28,109 nt of DNA from C7867-002 sp964637485 (GCA_964637485.1 CAZWUU010000005.1:1-28109); one strand, 5' to 3'; positions 14,476 through 23,173 are shown, counted from the stretch's first letter. Notes: generated from the sequence alone by a model not told the origin. Program-made: numbers and translations.

Positions 14476-15633
14476 AGGCGGCTCCTAAATTGGCTTTCCA
14501 GGCGCAGATATCCTTACAATCCGCTGATTACAGTCGGCATATCTCGGGGCAATCTTATAGACAATTATAGAGAGTTCCAGAAGACGATAGTGTCCCGATC
14601 TGTAGCGCCGGTTTTAAAGAGTAACGCCTATGGTCATGGCTTATTCGAGATTGCTTCTGTGATGTCCAGAGTTTCCGGCGTTCCCTTCTTTGTTGTCGAT
14701 TCATACTTTGAGGCCTTGGCCATTAGAACGAAGAATATACGTACTCCCCTCTTAATTATCGGATATACAAGACCTGAGGACATGATCAGATCATCATTGT
14801 CTGATATTTCATTTACGATCACATCGCTCGACATGCTCAAATCGATACAGAATATCCGGAATCCCCTCAGAATTCATATTAAGCTCGATACGGGCATGAG
14901 AAGGCAGGGATTAGTAAAGGATGAAATATTTATTGCCAAGCACATCGTTTTGAACAACAAGAACATTATTCTTGAAGGTATATGTACTCACTTTTGCGAT
15001 GCCGATAATACTGATGAATCGTTGACCGAATCTCAGATTTCTATATGGAACGATATTGTCAGAGGATTCAAGGATGAATTCCCGAATATCAAATACCTTC
15101 ACGCAAGCGCCACAGACGGATCCAGATATAATAAAGACATTGCGTGCAACGTTCTAAGGCTTGGAATAGGACTCTATGGCATAACAGAGAACGAAAAAAT
15201 AACGAAGTCTCTCAAATTGAAACCTGTATTAGAAATGTCTACTCTGATCACAGGAATCAAACTATTGAAACGTGGTGAAACGACCGGCTACGGCAAAACA
15301 TTTTCAGCCGATAAGGATATGTATATTGCAACTATTCCTGTCGGTTACTTCGAGGGTGTCTCACGCAATCTATCGAACAAGGGCTATGTACAAATCGGAC
15401 CGAACAATGCATACGCTCCTATCATTGGAAGAGTGAGCATGAATATATCGACGATCGATGTAAGCAAGCTGGCTGATAACTATAGTCTAAAAAGCGGATT
15501 GCCAGTCACTGTAATCAGTAAAACACCTGGTGATAAAAACTCACTCGCATCTATCGCGAAAATGACAGGTCTGTCAACGTATGAGCTTATAGTAAAAATC
15601 CCGTCGCATTTAAAAAGAACGGTAATACCATAA
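14473..15633 (+). CDS. alr: Alanine racemase
   Basis: This PLP enzyme makes D-Ala for peptidoglycan. The PLP lysine is Lys49 in PVLKSNAYGHGL, the Arg motif is MRRQGL (142-147), and the second catalytic base is Tyr273 in GYGKTF. The C-terminal barrel has GRVSMNISTIDVS with the conserved Met-Asn. At 386 residues it is of normal length. The chosen ATG is preceded by a three-codon frame that holds the better-placed SD. It is divergent from rpmG across a compact 68-bp gap. With the D,D-carboxypeptidase it shows that the cell makes and remodels D-Ala-containing peptidoglycan. Confidence 0.95.
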   Translation: MRRLLNWLSRRRYPYNPLITVGISRGNLIDNYREFQKTIVSRSVAPVLKSNAYGHGLFEIASVMSRVSGVPFFVVDSYFEALAIRTKNIRTPLLIIGYTRPEDMIRSSLSDISFTITSLDMLKSIQNIRNPLRIHIKLDTGMRRQGLVKDEIFIAKHIVLNNKNIILEGICTHFCDADNTDESLTESQISIWNDIVRGFKDEFPNIKYLHASATDGSRYNKDIACNVLRLGIGLYGITENEKITKSLKLKPVLEMSTLITGIKLLKRGETTGYGKTFSADKDMYIATIPVGYFEGVSRNLSNKGYVQIGPNNAYAPIIGRVSMNISTIDVSKLADNYSLKSGLPVTVISKTPGDKNSLASIAKMTGLSTYELIVKIPSHLKRTVIP

Positions 15634-15656
15634 ACATGTCTCCTCGCGGATCATTG

Positions 15657-15740
15657 TGCGCAGGGAGGGATTTGAACCCCCGTAGACCATAGGTCGATGG
15701 ATTTACAGTCCATTGCAATTGACCGCTCTGCCACCTGCGC
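15657..15740 (-). tRNA. tRNA-Tyr(GTA)
   Basis: Class II tRNA with acceptor GCGCAGG/CCTGCGC, anticodon stem ATGGA/TCCAT around loop CTGTAAA (anticodon GTA), a long variable arm and T-loop TTCAAAT. The discriminator is A; CCA is not encoded. Confidence 0.95.
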
Positions 15741-15792
15741 GAATAGTGACGGTGATGTGATTCTAATATGATTTTACTTGCAAATCAAACCT

Positions 15793-18492
15793 TTATTTAT
15801 TTGTTACAGCGTCACGCATAATTATCGGGCTTTCACCTTTGTGCTTTTTCTTAACATCGAATGTAAATTCATATGTGCCCTGTTTCCTAACATCTGGTTT
15901 TATACCTACTTGTATGACACCTCCCTTAGCTACGGATTGGCTGATGAGAAGATTGGCCACAGGAGTAAGTATCTTGCTCTGGATCAGTCTGCGAAGAGGT
16001 CTCGCACCGTACTGCGGATTATATCCCTCCTTGGCTAGATACTCATAAACCGACGGTGCGATGACGAGCTCTATATCTTTATCCGAAAGACGCTTAACAA
16101 CGTCATTGACCTGTATTTCCACAATGGCTCGTATAGATTCTGGAGACAGAATATCGAAGATGATGATGTCGTCGACACGATTTAAAAATTCGGGTCTGAA
16201 AAAATCCTTCAAGGCAGAATTAATTTTATCCTTGGCTTCATTGTAATTTTCCTTTTCTCTACTTCCTGATTCGTGGGCAAAGCCGAGTTTTTCCATTCTT
16301 TCTATATATTGAGCGCCGATGTTCGATGTCATGATTATGACTGTATTTCTAAAATTGACGGTTCTGCCTTTCGAATCTGTCAGACGGCCATTATCAAGGA
16401 CCTGGAGTAATATATTAAATACTTCAGGATGAGCTTTTTCTATTTCATCGAATAGAATAACAGAATAGGGTCGATGCCTTACCATCTCCGTGAGGCCTCC
16501 CGCTTCATCGTATCCTACATAGCCAGGAGGAGCGCCGATGAGCTTCGACACGGAATGTTTTTCCATGAATTCTGACATATCGACTCGTATCAAGGCCTTC
16601 TCATCATTGAACATAAATTCCGCCAAAGCCTTGGTCAGCTCGGTTTTACCGACACCTGTAGGACCAAGGAATATGAACGAGCCGATAGGTCTATTTTGAT
16701 CAGCGATTCCGGCTCTCGATCTCCTCACGGTATTTGCTATCTTTACTACCGCCTCTTCTTGTCCGACGATCCTTCGGCGCAACTCTTCCTCCATCCTCAT
16801 GAGCTTAGACGCTTCTGACTCGAGCATTCTAGAGACGGGTATACCAGTCCATCTAGAGACAACTGATGCTATATCCTCTGCAATAATTTCTTCCTTTAGT
16901 ATTCTCCTGGATGACTGCAATTTCTTCAAACGCTTATTCCTAGCATCCAAGTCTTTTTCGAGCATAGGGATCCTGCCATATCTGAGTTCTGCCGCCTTGG
17001 CCAGATCGGCACGAGCCTCTGCCATCTCTGCCTCTATTCGCAGGGACTCCAAATCCTTTTTGATTTTCTTAATATCCGTAATAGTCTCCTTCTCATTCTT
17101 CCATTTCAATTCCAATTCAGAAGTAGATTCTTTGAGATCAGCGATTTCCTGCTCTATTTTTGCCATTCTGGTCTTAGCAGTTTTTTCTGTCTCCTTTTTC
17201 AGTGCCTCCTTCTCTATTTCTAGACGCATTATTTTTCTGCGCGTTTCCTCAAGCTCAGGAGGCATGTTCTCCAATGAAATTCGAAGCGATGACGCTGCTT
17301 CATCGACAAGATCTACCACCTTATCGGGCAAAAATCTGTCTGAAATATATCTGCTGGATAGATTGACCGCTGCTACGATGGCATCATCAGTGATTCTCAC
17401 GCCGTGAAATAATTCATATTTCTCCTTTAGACCGCGCAAAATGGCAATAGCATCATCGAGCGACGGCTCGTTCACATGCACCGGCTGGAAGCGTCTAGTC
17501 AAAGCCGGATCTTTTTCAATATATTTCTGATATTCCTTTATTGTCGTTGCCCCTATTGCACGCAGTTCTCCTCTGGCCAGAGCCGGTTTCAGCATATTCG
17601 AAGCATCCATTGATCCTTCACTGGCTCCCGCTCCAACCAGAGTATGTATCTCATCTATAAACAATATGACCTTACCGTCGGACTTTTCGACTTCCTTCAA
17701 AATGTTTTTTAATCTTTCCTCGAATTCTCCGCGATATTTCGTTCCCGCAATGAGCTGACCAAGGTCCAATGAAACCAATTCCTTGTCTTTTAACGACTCC
17801 GGAACATCTCCCTGCGACATGCGAAGAGCCAAGCCCTCTGCTATGGCCGTCTTACCGACACCAGCTTCGCCTATAAGAATAGGATTGTTTTTTGTCCTGC
17901 GCGAAAGTATCTGGATAATGCGCATTATCTCATTATCCCTACCAATAACTGGATCGAGCTTATTCTCTCGGGCTAATTTTGTCAGAGATCGAGCGTATTT
18001 ATACAATGTTCTGAATTTCTTTGGCTCAGCTTCTCTGGATTGAGGATTGGCTTTCAATTCCTCGACAATTTTCACTACCGCATCTCGCTCAATCTTAAAT
18101 CTGGCCAAAATGTCTCTAGCCATACATGGTATATCGAATATTGAAATGAACAGGTGCTCAGTAGAAATAAATTCATCTTTTAGCATCTGTGCCACCCGCA
18201 AGGAATTATCGAGAATTTGAGCGAGATCTGGAGTTAGATATATCTGATACGACGGCGATAATACATTTGACCCTTCTGGAGCCTCGATGTGCTCGAGAAC
18301 GACATCAGTGAGCATAGGAGTATCTATCTCCATCTTGTCCAGAATAGATGCCACCATGCTTTCCTCCTGCAATATGAGCGCACACAGCAAATGAACAGGG
18401 TTCACATGGTTCTGACCACGTTCAATAGCCAATTCATGCGCTCTTTTCAGAGCTTCACGCGCTTTGGTTGTTAGTTTTCCAATTGGTGGCAT
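15793..18492 (-). CDS. clpB: ClpB-type AAA+ disaggregase with a ClpC-like LGF loop
   Basis: Hsp100 chaperones thread aggregated proteins through a hexamer pore, normally with DnaK. Domains in order: Clp N-domain (about 1-150); AAA1 with Walker A GEAGVGKT (208-215), Walker B ILFIDE (276-281) and pore KYRGEFE; a ~130-residue coiled-coil middle domain (about 405-535), full ClpB length; AAA2 with GPTGVGKT (610-617), pore GYVGYDE and ILFDE (679-683). At 899 residues it is ClpB-sized. After the TSNIGAQ sensor motif it carries an insertion beginning KLGFAHESGSREKENY, which resembles the ClpP-docking loop of ClpC/ClpA. The ATG is without SD, behind a TTGATT-17-TATGAT promoter. Confidence 0.9.
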   Translation of the reverse strand: MPPIGKLTTKAREALKRAHELAIERGQNHVNPVHLLCALILQEESMVASILDKMEIDTPMLTDVVLEHIEAPEGSNVLSPSYQIYLTPDLAQILDNSLRVAQMLKDEFISTEHLFISIFDIPCMARDILARFKIERDAVVKIVEELKANPQSREAEPKKFRTLYKYARSLTKLARENKLDPVIGRDNEIMRIIQILSRRTKNNPILIGEAGVGKTAIAEGLALRMSQGDVPESLKDKELVSLDLGQLIAGTKYRGEFEERLKNILKEVEKSDGKVILFIDEIHTLVGAGASEGSMDASNMLKPALARGELRAIGATTIKEYQKYIEKDPALTRRFQPVHVNEPSLDDAIAILRGLKEKYELFHGVRITDDAIVAAVNLSSRYISDRFLPDKVVDLVDEAASSLRISLENMPPELEETRRKIMRLEIEKEALKKETEKTAKTRMAKIEQEIADLKESTSELELKWKNEKETITDIKKIKKDLESLRIEAEMAEARADLAKAAELRYGRIPMLEKDLDARNKRLKKLQSSRRILKEEIIAEDIASVVSRWTGIPVSRMLESEASKLMRMEEELRRRIVGQEEAVVKIANTVRRSRAGIADQNRPIGSFIFLGPTGVGKTELTKALAEFMFNDEKALIRVDMSEFMEKHSVSKLIGAPPGYVGYDEAGGLTEMVRHRPYSVILFDEIEKAHPEVFNILLQVLDNGRLTDSKGRTVNFRNTVIIMTSNIGAQYIERMEKLGFAHESGSREKENYNEAKDKINSALKDFFRPEFLNRVDDIIIFDILSPESIRAIVEIQVNDVVKRLSDKDIELVIAPSVYEYLAKEGYNPQYGARPLRRLIQSKILTPVANLLISQSVAKGGVIQVGIKPDVRKQGTYEFTFDVKKKHKGESPIIMRDAVTNK

Positions 18493-18503
18493 ATAACGTA
18501 AAA

Positions 18504-18532
18504 ATCATAATACATAAATTGATAATAATCAA
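18504..18532 (-). promoter_or_regulatory. clpB promoter
   Basis: TTGATT (18527-18532), 17 bases, TATGAT (18504-18509). The leader would be only about five bases. No CIRCE-like or other heat-shock repeat is visible. Confidence 0.6.
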
Positions 18533-18551
18533 GGGCTAGGCCCCATATTCC

Positions 18552-20801
18552 CTATTTTGCTACTTTGACAGCGTCCTCAAATGCGATGGACAAGAGTCTT
18601 GAAGCGCCATCTGAACCCATCGTCACTCCATAGAGGACTCCTGCTCTACTCATCGTTTCCCTATTATGTGTGATGAGTATGAGCTGAGAGTTTCGCGACA
18701 GACTTTCTATCATATCGCCGTATTTCTTACTGTTAGCTTCGTCCAGAGCGGCGTCCGTCTCATCCAGAATGATAAACGGTGGCGGATTAACCTGAGATAT
18801 TGCAAAGAGTAACGCAATCGATGTGAGCGCTCTTTCTCCGCCTGAGAGCATCATGAGTCCCTTCACTTTTTTCCTAGGCAAGCTCACGTTAACCTCCAAT
18901 CCTTCCGGACCTGATTCCTCGAGCTCCTCCAGGGATGACTCGTATGTTTCAGTCTCATCGAGCAATTTGCTCAACTCATCGCTATCACTTTTCTTCTTAC
19001 GCTTCATTTCTCTGACAACGTTCAACTCCGCCTTACCGCCTCCGAACATCAGCGTGAAGAAATTCTGAAATTCAGAATTTATCTTAATAATTCCGTTTTT
19101 AAACTCATAATCTATTCGGATATCCAATTCCTGAATGAGTTTGTTTAGTTCTTCTTTAGCTTTCTCTAGGTCAGTAAGCTCACGGGCCAGAAATACATCT
19201 CTCTCCTCCGTCTCCTTATACTCCTTCATAATGTCCGAACTACCACCAAGCCCAGAGTCTTCGAGTCTGATCTTAATCCTTTCTATCCTCCTGCGTCTTT
19301 CTTCTTGAGCGATTCTGTCCGCATCAAATACACCAGAGCTGTCATATTCCGTAGCATCCCTACCCGCTATGGATGCCGCCTCTCCCAACTCGCGCTTTAG
19401 ATTTTCCTCTTCCTTGGAAAGCGCGATGAGAGAACCGCTCATGCCTGACAACACACTCCTGAGTTCATTCTGTCTGGCAATAACCCTGAATATTTCTTTC
19501 TCCGTATCCCTATTCGTATCCTTTTCTTCTTCTATCGATCTTTTCAACTGATTATATTTGCCGACAATATTATTTTCACTTTGGATGATATCACTCACCT
19601 CTTTTTCGATACTTATCCTATCCGACTTAAGTCTTTCTATGTCCTTTTCTGATTCGCCTATAAAACTGGAATCGCTCTGATCTTTATGCTTTTTGATAAA
19701 TGTTTTCAGGTGCTCCATTATCTCCGTGAATAATTTTCTGGCATCATTTATGGTGGACAGGCCTTCTATATGAGCAATCACTTTTTCCAAATCAGACAGA
19801 TATACTGTCTTAAATTCATCCCTTTTTTGCTTATCTCTTTCTTTGGCCACAGCTCTCTGGATTGCTGATATTTCCCCATCGATACGACCCAATTCTCTAT
19901 TTACCTCATCCTTTCTGCTTCTATGGGCGCTCAGATCTTTCTCAAGCGAAACCAACTCTAGCGTTCTCTCATCCGTAACTCTAGCGTCTGTTAATATCTT
20001 TCGTAGATTTTCAAGTTTGTTGCTGAGTTCTTTTAGTTCGCCCTCAGGACCAGATTTCTCCGCCTCTAGTCTGGATCTTTCTCTATATATGTATCCGGAC
20101 TCGATGGCAAAATATTCCCGATACAAACCGACAAGCTCGCTTCTTAATTCCCTGGATTTCTCAATTTTTTCTACCTGCTTCTTTAAGAACTTTATATGTG
20201 GAGCGATTTCTCTGCGAAGCGACTCGACTTGTTTCATATTTTCTTCCGTTCTCTCGAGCTTTCTTATGCTCTCCATCTTTTTCCATTGATATATCTTGAG
20301 ACCGAGCGCGTCTTCTATCATTTCCCGTCTTTCTCTGATAGATGCAGTGAGTATCCTGTCGGCTTCCCCTTGGGAAATGATGTGGTGTCCTGAAGCTCCG
20401 ACATGCGCAGACGCTAACAGTTCAACGACGTCCTTCAATCTTACCTGACTGCCGTTCAATAAATATTCATTGGTATTGTCTCGATTCACTACACGTTCTA
20501 TAGATACCTCATCAAAATCGATGGTTGAAAAAACTCTTCTAGAATTATCAAAAATAAGCTTCACGGCACCTCTGTTTGCTCTAGGCGAATCTCCGCCACC
20601 ATTCCATATAAGGTCTTCACCTCTCTTGCCTCTCAATGACTTGATAGATTGCTCTCCCAGGACAAACTTGAAGGCTTCGGCGACGTTTGATTTTCCTGAA
20701 CCATTGGGGCCAACTATAGCCGTAATAGGAGTATTAAAATTTAGATTCGCTTTTTTGGCGAACGACTTAAATCCAGAAAGTTCCAGAGACTTCAGGTACA
20801 T
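18552..20801 (-). CDS. smc: Short SMC-like chromosome condensation ATPase, hinge not recognisable
   Basis: SMC proteins fold and segregate chromosomes with ParB and Scp partners. The head halves are clear. The N-terminus has GFKSFA, Walker A GPNGSGKS (31-38) and the Q-loop ISQGEADRI (Q144). The C-terminus has signature LSGGERALTS (652-661), Walker B FIILDE (676-681), D-loop ALD and the H-loop Thr-His (711-712). Total length is 749, against about 1,150-1,200 for usual SMC. The middle (about 175-560) is coiled coil with breaks. Neither the hinge pattern nor a CxxC zinc hook is seen; a helical stretch around 335-385 may make the turn. An extended -10 box lies six bases before the ATG. It is 15 bases downstream of the rnc stop. 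Confidence 0.85.
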   Translation of the reverse strand: MYLKSLELSGFKSFAKKANLNFNTPITAIVGPNGSGKSNVAEAFKFVLGEQSIKSLRGKRGEDLIWNGGGDSPRANRGAVKLIFDNSRRVFSTIDFDEVSIERVVNRDNTNEYLLNGSQVRLKDVVELLASAHVGASGHHIISQGEADRILTASIRERREMIEDALGLKIYQWKKMESIRKLERTEENMKQVESLRREIAPHIKFLKKQVEKIEKSRELRSELVGLYREYFAIESGYIYRERSRLEAEKSGPEGELKELSNKLENLRKILTDARVTDERTLELVSLEKDLSAHRSRKDEVNRELGRIDGEISAIQRAVAKERDKQKRDEFKTVYLSDLEKVIAHIEGLSTINDARKLFTEIMEHLKTFIKKHKDQSDSSFIGESEKDIERLKSDRISIEKEVSDIIQSENNIVGKYNQLKRSIEEEKDTNRDTEKEIFRVIARQNELRSVLSGMSGSLIALSKEEENLKRELGEAASIAGRDATEYDSSGVFDADRIAQEERRRRIERIKIRLEDSGLGGSSDIMKEYKETEERDVFLARELTDLEKAKEELNKLIQELDIRIDYEFKNGIIKINSEFQNFFTLMFGGGKAELNVVREMKRKKKSDSDELSKLLDETETYESSLEELEESGPEGLEVNVSLPRKKVKGLMMLSGGERALTSIALLFAISQVNPPPFIILDETDAALDEANSKKYGDMIESLSRNSQLILITHNRETMSRAGVLYGVTMGSDGASRLLSIAFEDAVKVAK

Positions 20802-20807
20802 GCCGAT

Positions 20808-20816
20808 ATTCTATCA
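20808..20816 (-). promoter_or_regulatory. Extended -10 promoter for smc, predicted leaderless
   Basis: TGaTAGAAT follows the rnc stop codon directly and is six bases before the smc ATG, the same geometry as parB. Confidence 0.6.
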
Positions 20817-21584
20817 CTACCAACCTTTTATCTCTAACGCGCGTTCGGCGGCTTGCTGTTCAGCTTCCTGCTTCGATGGTCCGGTACCCGTGGCGACTTG
20901 AACATCGCCAAGAAAAACTCCTAATGTAAATTTTTTATCATGATCCGGTCCGATTTCTTTGAGCGTTTTATAGCTAGGAGTCACATTGGCAATTTCTTGC
21001 GCTCTCTCCTGAAAACGACTCTTGGCATCGAGCCATGATTTATTCTTCACTATTTCGTCTATATCTATGACATTCAATATATGATCAGAAATAAAATTCG
21101 CTGCAGCGTTATAACCCTGATCCAAATATATGGCTCCTATAACGGCCTCGACAGCATTTGCGACTATGACCGCCCTGGCTCTGCCAGTGTCCTTGGCCTC
21201 GCCCTTCGATAGGAGCATAAACTCGCTGAGTTGTATCCTTTCAGCAACTCGAGTAAGACTCACTGTATTTACGATCGCCGATCTGTACGCAGTCAATTCG
21301 CCTTCGGCTTTCTTGGGATACTTCCGATAGAGAAAACTAGTTACTACAAGCTCGAGCACCGCATCACCCAGAAATTCAAGTCTTTCATTATGACTTTTTC
21401 CTGATCCTCGATTTTCATTGAGAAACGATCTATGAGTACATGCTGTCTCAAGGAGACCAATATCTGTAAAACTGACACCGATCTTCTTGGCCAACTTTTC
21501 AAGCTGTGCGGAATTTGATTTACTGCTTTCCTTATTAGTTTTAATATCTTTTTTTGCGATTCTCATACTATTTTTCTGATTCAT
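20817..21584 (-). CDS. rnc: Ribonuclease III
   Basis: RNase III cuts double-stranded RNA, notably rRNA precursors. The catalytic domain has the signature HNERLEFLGDAVLE (65-78) and NAVEAVIGAIYLDQG (143-157, with the second catalytic Glu). A double-stranded RNA-binding domain ends the protein (about 182-255). The first ~25 residues are a basic, Ser/Asn-rich extension. The ATG at 21584 overlaps the end of the upstream nusB-NUDIX gene by 17 bases; a second ATG at 21566 starts one base after that stop. Either gives coupled translation. The rnc-smc order is widely conserved. Confidence 0.95.
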   Translation of the reverse strand: MNQKNSMRIAKKDIKTNKESSKSNSAQLEKLAKKIGVSFTDIGLLETACTHRSFLNENRGSGKSHNERLEFLGDAVLELVVTSFLYRKYPKKAEGELTAYRSAIVNTVSLTRVAERIQLSEFMLLSKGEAKDTGRARAVIVANAVEAVIGAIYLDQGYNAAANFISDHILNVIDIDEIVKNKSWLDAKSRFQERAQEIANVTPSYKTLKEIGPDHDKKFTLGVFLGDVQVATGTGPSKQEAEQQAAERALEIKGW

Positions 21585-22473
21585 TCAACATGGTTACTGC
21601 CTTTGTAACTATAGGCAGAATGTCATTATAGAAATTCAACTCCAGTATATCCTTCAACAAAAACCATTTTGCATCATCTAGCCCCGGTTTTTTCGCCAAT
21701 GCCAATTTATCAAACTTGGCCTCCGCCAGATAATAATGCACCTGCTTTCTGATCTTGCCGAGTTCAGGATCGTTCGCAACATATTCATTGGATCCCAAAT
21801 CCGACTTGATAGTCACATCCAATCCTATTTCTTCTTTTACTTTCGCAATAGTCCCTACCTGCGGCTCGACTCCTTCTGCTACTTTGCCTTTCGACAAAGT
21901 CCAGTGGCCAAAGATATCGTGAACAAAGGCCAGATAGATCTTATCATCGTGTCTTGAATATACGACTGCCCCTCCGAGATGTTGTATAGGCATATGCTCA
22001 TACGGAACGTCGGCAATCTTTTTTTTCTTTGCGGGCGCGGCGTCCTTTCCTGGTTCTCCGAGTTCCTTATAGACCGCTCCCAAGACACCGTTTACAAATC
22101 TGCCACTGGTCTCACCACCAAATGTTTTTGCCAACTCGATAGCCTCGTTTATAGCCACCTTGGCAGGCACTTCTTCTCTGTCGGAAAATAACAACTCATA
22201 AAGACCTAGACGTAGCACATTTCTGTCTACAGGCGAGATTTTGTTAATCGGCCAGTCGGGGGCCGCTTTTTCTATGATAGAATCCAACTCCTCGCGTTTT
22301 GCGACAATACCCTTAGTAAGATCACTGATAAAAATATCATCAGTGAGTCCGGGAGCAAATTCCTTTGTGTTCCTTGATAAAATTGACGGAGCGACATCAC
22401 TCTGGGCGCCATTGAAGTCCCATTCAAACAATGATTGCAGTACGACTGACCTAGATAGATGTCGATTCGCCAT
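21568..22473 (-). CDS. nusB: NusB-NUDIX fusion protein
   Basis: Residues 1-137 are NusB, the S10-partnered RNA-binding antitermination factor. They show MANRHLSRSVVLQSLFEWDF, the helix with ISPVDRNVLRLGLYELLF, and AINEAIELAKTFGGETSGRFVNGVLGAV. A Lys/Ala/Pro linker (about 138-160) leads to a NUDIX fold (about 165-300, GGAVVYS through WFLLKDILELNF). The NUDIX box at 196-218 is degenerate: Val202 replaces the first Glu (Glu203 is displaced by one) and Ala210-Lys211 replace the Arg-Glu pair, while Glu214-Glu215 and Gly217 remain. It may bind rather than hydrolyse nucleotides, or tolerate the changes. There is no SD. It lies between rpmF and rnc on the same strand. Confidence 0.9.
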   Translation of the reverse strand: MANRHLSRSVVLQSLFEWDFNGAQSDVAPSILSRNTKEFAPGLTDDIFISDLTKGIVAKREELDSIIEKAAPDWPINKISPVDRNVLRLGLYELLFSDREEVPAKVAINEAIELAKTFGGETSGRFVNGVLGAVYKELGEPGKDAAPAKKKKIADVPYEHMPIQHLGGAVVYSRHDDKIYLAFVHDIFGHWTLSKGKVAEGVEPQVGTIAKVKEEIGLDVTIKSDLGSNEYVANDPELGKIRKQVHYYLAEAKFDKLALAKKPGLDDAKWFLLKDILELNFYNDILPIVTKAVTMLNESEK

Positions 22474-22516
22474 GAATAATAAAGTTCAAGCAAACAATCA
22501 CACACACCGCACACAC

Positions 22517-22732
22517 TTATTTCTTTGCTTCGGCTTTCTTGGCTTTCTTAGTAGCGGCTATCGTAAAGTCTATCACCTTGCGACCCTTATACCAACCACA
22601 ATTCATGCAGATGGTATGAGTCTTATGCAATTCACCGCAATTACCGCACTTAGATGCTCTTGCAACATCCAAAGCGTGGTGAGATCGGCGATTGTCTCTG
22701 TGTGAGCGCGTTGCGCGCATTCTGTTTACCAT
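22517..22732 (-). CDS. rpmF: 50S ribosomal protein L32
   Basis: The 71-residue protein begins MVNRMRATRSHRDNRRSHHA. Four cysteines (29, 32, 42, 45) in CGNC and CMNC form the zinc ribbon found in many L32. The C-terminus is a Lys/Ala tail. I choose the ATG at 22732 rather than an in-frame ATG at 22768, because the promoter's -10 box lies seven bases before it and the family starts here. In many bacteria rpmF opens a cluster with plsX, fab genes, rnc and smc. Here only rpmF, rnc and smc remain, with nusB-NUDIX between, 43 bases downstream. Confidence 0.93.
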   Translation of the reverse strand: MVNRMRATRSHRDNRRSHHALDVARASKCGNCGELHKTHTICMNCGWYKGRKVIDFTIAATKKAKKAEAKK

Positions 22733-22739
22733 GCGGGAG

Positions 22740-22768
22740 AGTATGGCATAAACTCTCGTTGATTTCAA
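22740..22768 (-). promoter_or_regulatory. rpmF promoter, predicted leaderless
   Basis: TTGAAA (22763-22768), 17 bases ending in TGc, CATACT (22740-22745), then seven bases to the ATG. Both boxes and an extended -10 element are present. Confidence 0.75.
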
Positions 22769-22798
22769 GAGGTATAAATGCTAGTCTTTAGCCGGCTG

Positions 22799-22804
22799 TA
22801 ATAT
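22799..22804 (+). promoter_or_regulatory. Putative -10 box for the 22817 gene
   Basis: TAATAT lies twelve bases before the ATG, without a clear -35. It is divergent from the rpmF promoter. Confidence 0.35.
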
Positions 22805-22816
22805 ATAGATCACCCC

Positions 22817-23053
22817 ATGAATACGATTCCCCTAGGCAAGGAGTCAGGTCACGGATCCCATGGATCCGTTTGGTCATCGCTAAAAAAAGTGGTTAAACAC
22901 TATTTTTACGAGATCGGTCATCCTGGAATATCGGTGCACGGCAGGTCAATGACCGTCGGCGAATGGCTCTACTACGAGTTTTCACTCCTCCGCAAGAGTG
23001 TTGCCGGATTTACGGCGCACATTCTCGGCAAGGAGAAACAATTCCGAGACTAG
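22817..23053 (+). CDS. Hypothetical 78-residue protein
   Basis: I do not recognise this protein. It begins MNTIPLGKESGHGSHGSVWS, with a Gly/His/Ser-rich start, a likely helix KKVVKHYFYEIGH, the segment SVHGRSMTVGEWLYYEFSLL and a basic C-terminus. There is no clear membrane segment. It is monocistronic: a -10 box stands just upstream and a strong terminator begins 29 bases after the stop. That setting, plus a plausible composition, supports a real gene. There is no SD, as in the core genes. It lies between rpmF and tRNA-Lys. Confidence 0.6.
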   Translation: MNTIPLGKESGHGSHGSVWSSLKKVVKHYFYEIGHPGISVHGRSMTVGEWLYYEFSLLRKSVAGFTAHILGKEKQFRD

Positions 23054-23081
23054 AAATAGTATCGGTTTCCATGATAATCGA

Positions 23082-23110
23082 GGGCTCGCGCTTTGCGCGA
23101 GCCCTTTTTT
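23082..23110 (+). terminator. Rho-independent terminator after the 22817 gene
   Basis: GGGCTCGCGC (23082-23091), three-base loop, GCGCGAGCCC (23095-23104), then six T: a perfect 10-bp stem. Confidence 0.93.
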
Positions 23111-23173
23111 CGTGATATATTTTTTTTGTTTAAAGCCGTGTTTGCGGTTTTAATTTTAGACAGTCCCGCGCAT

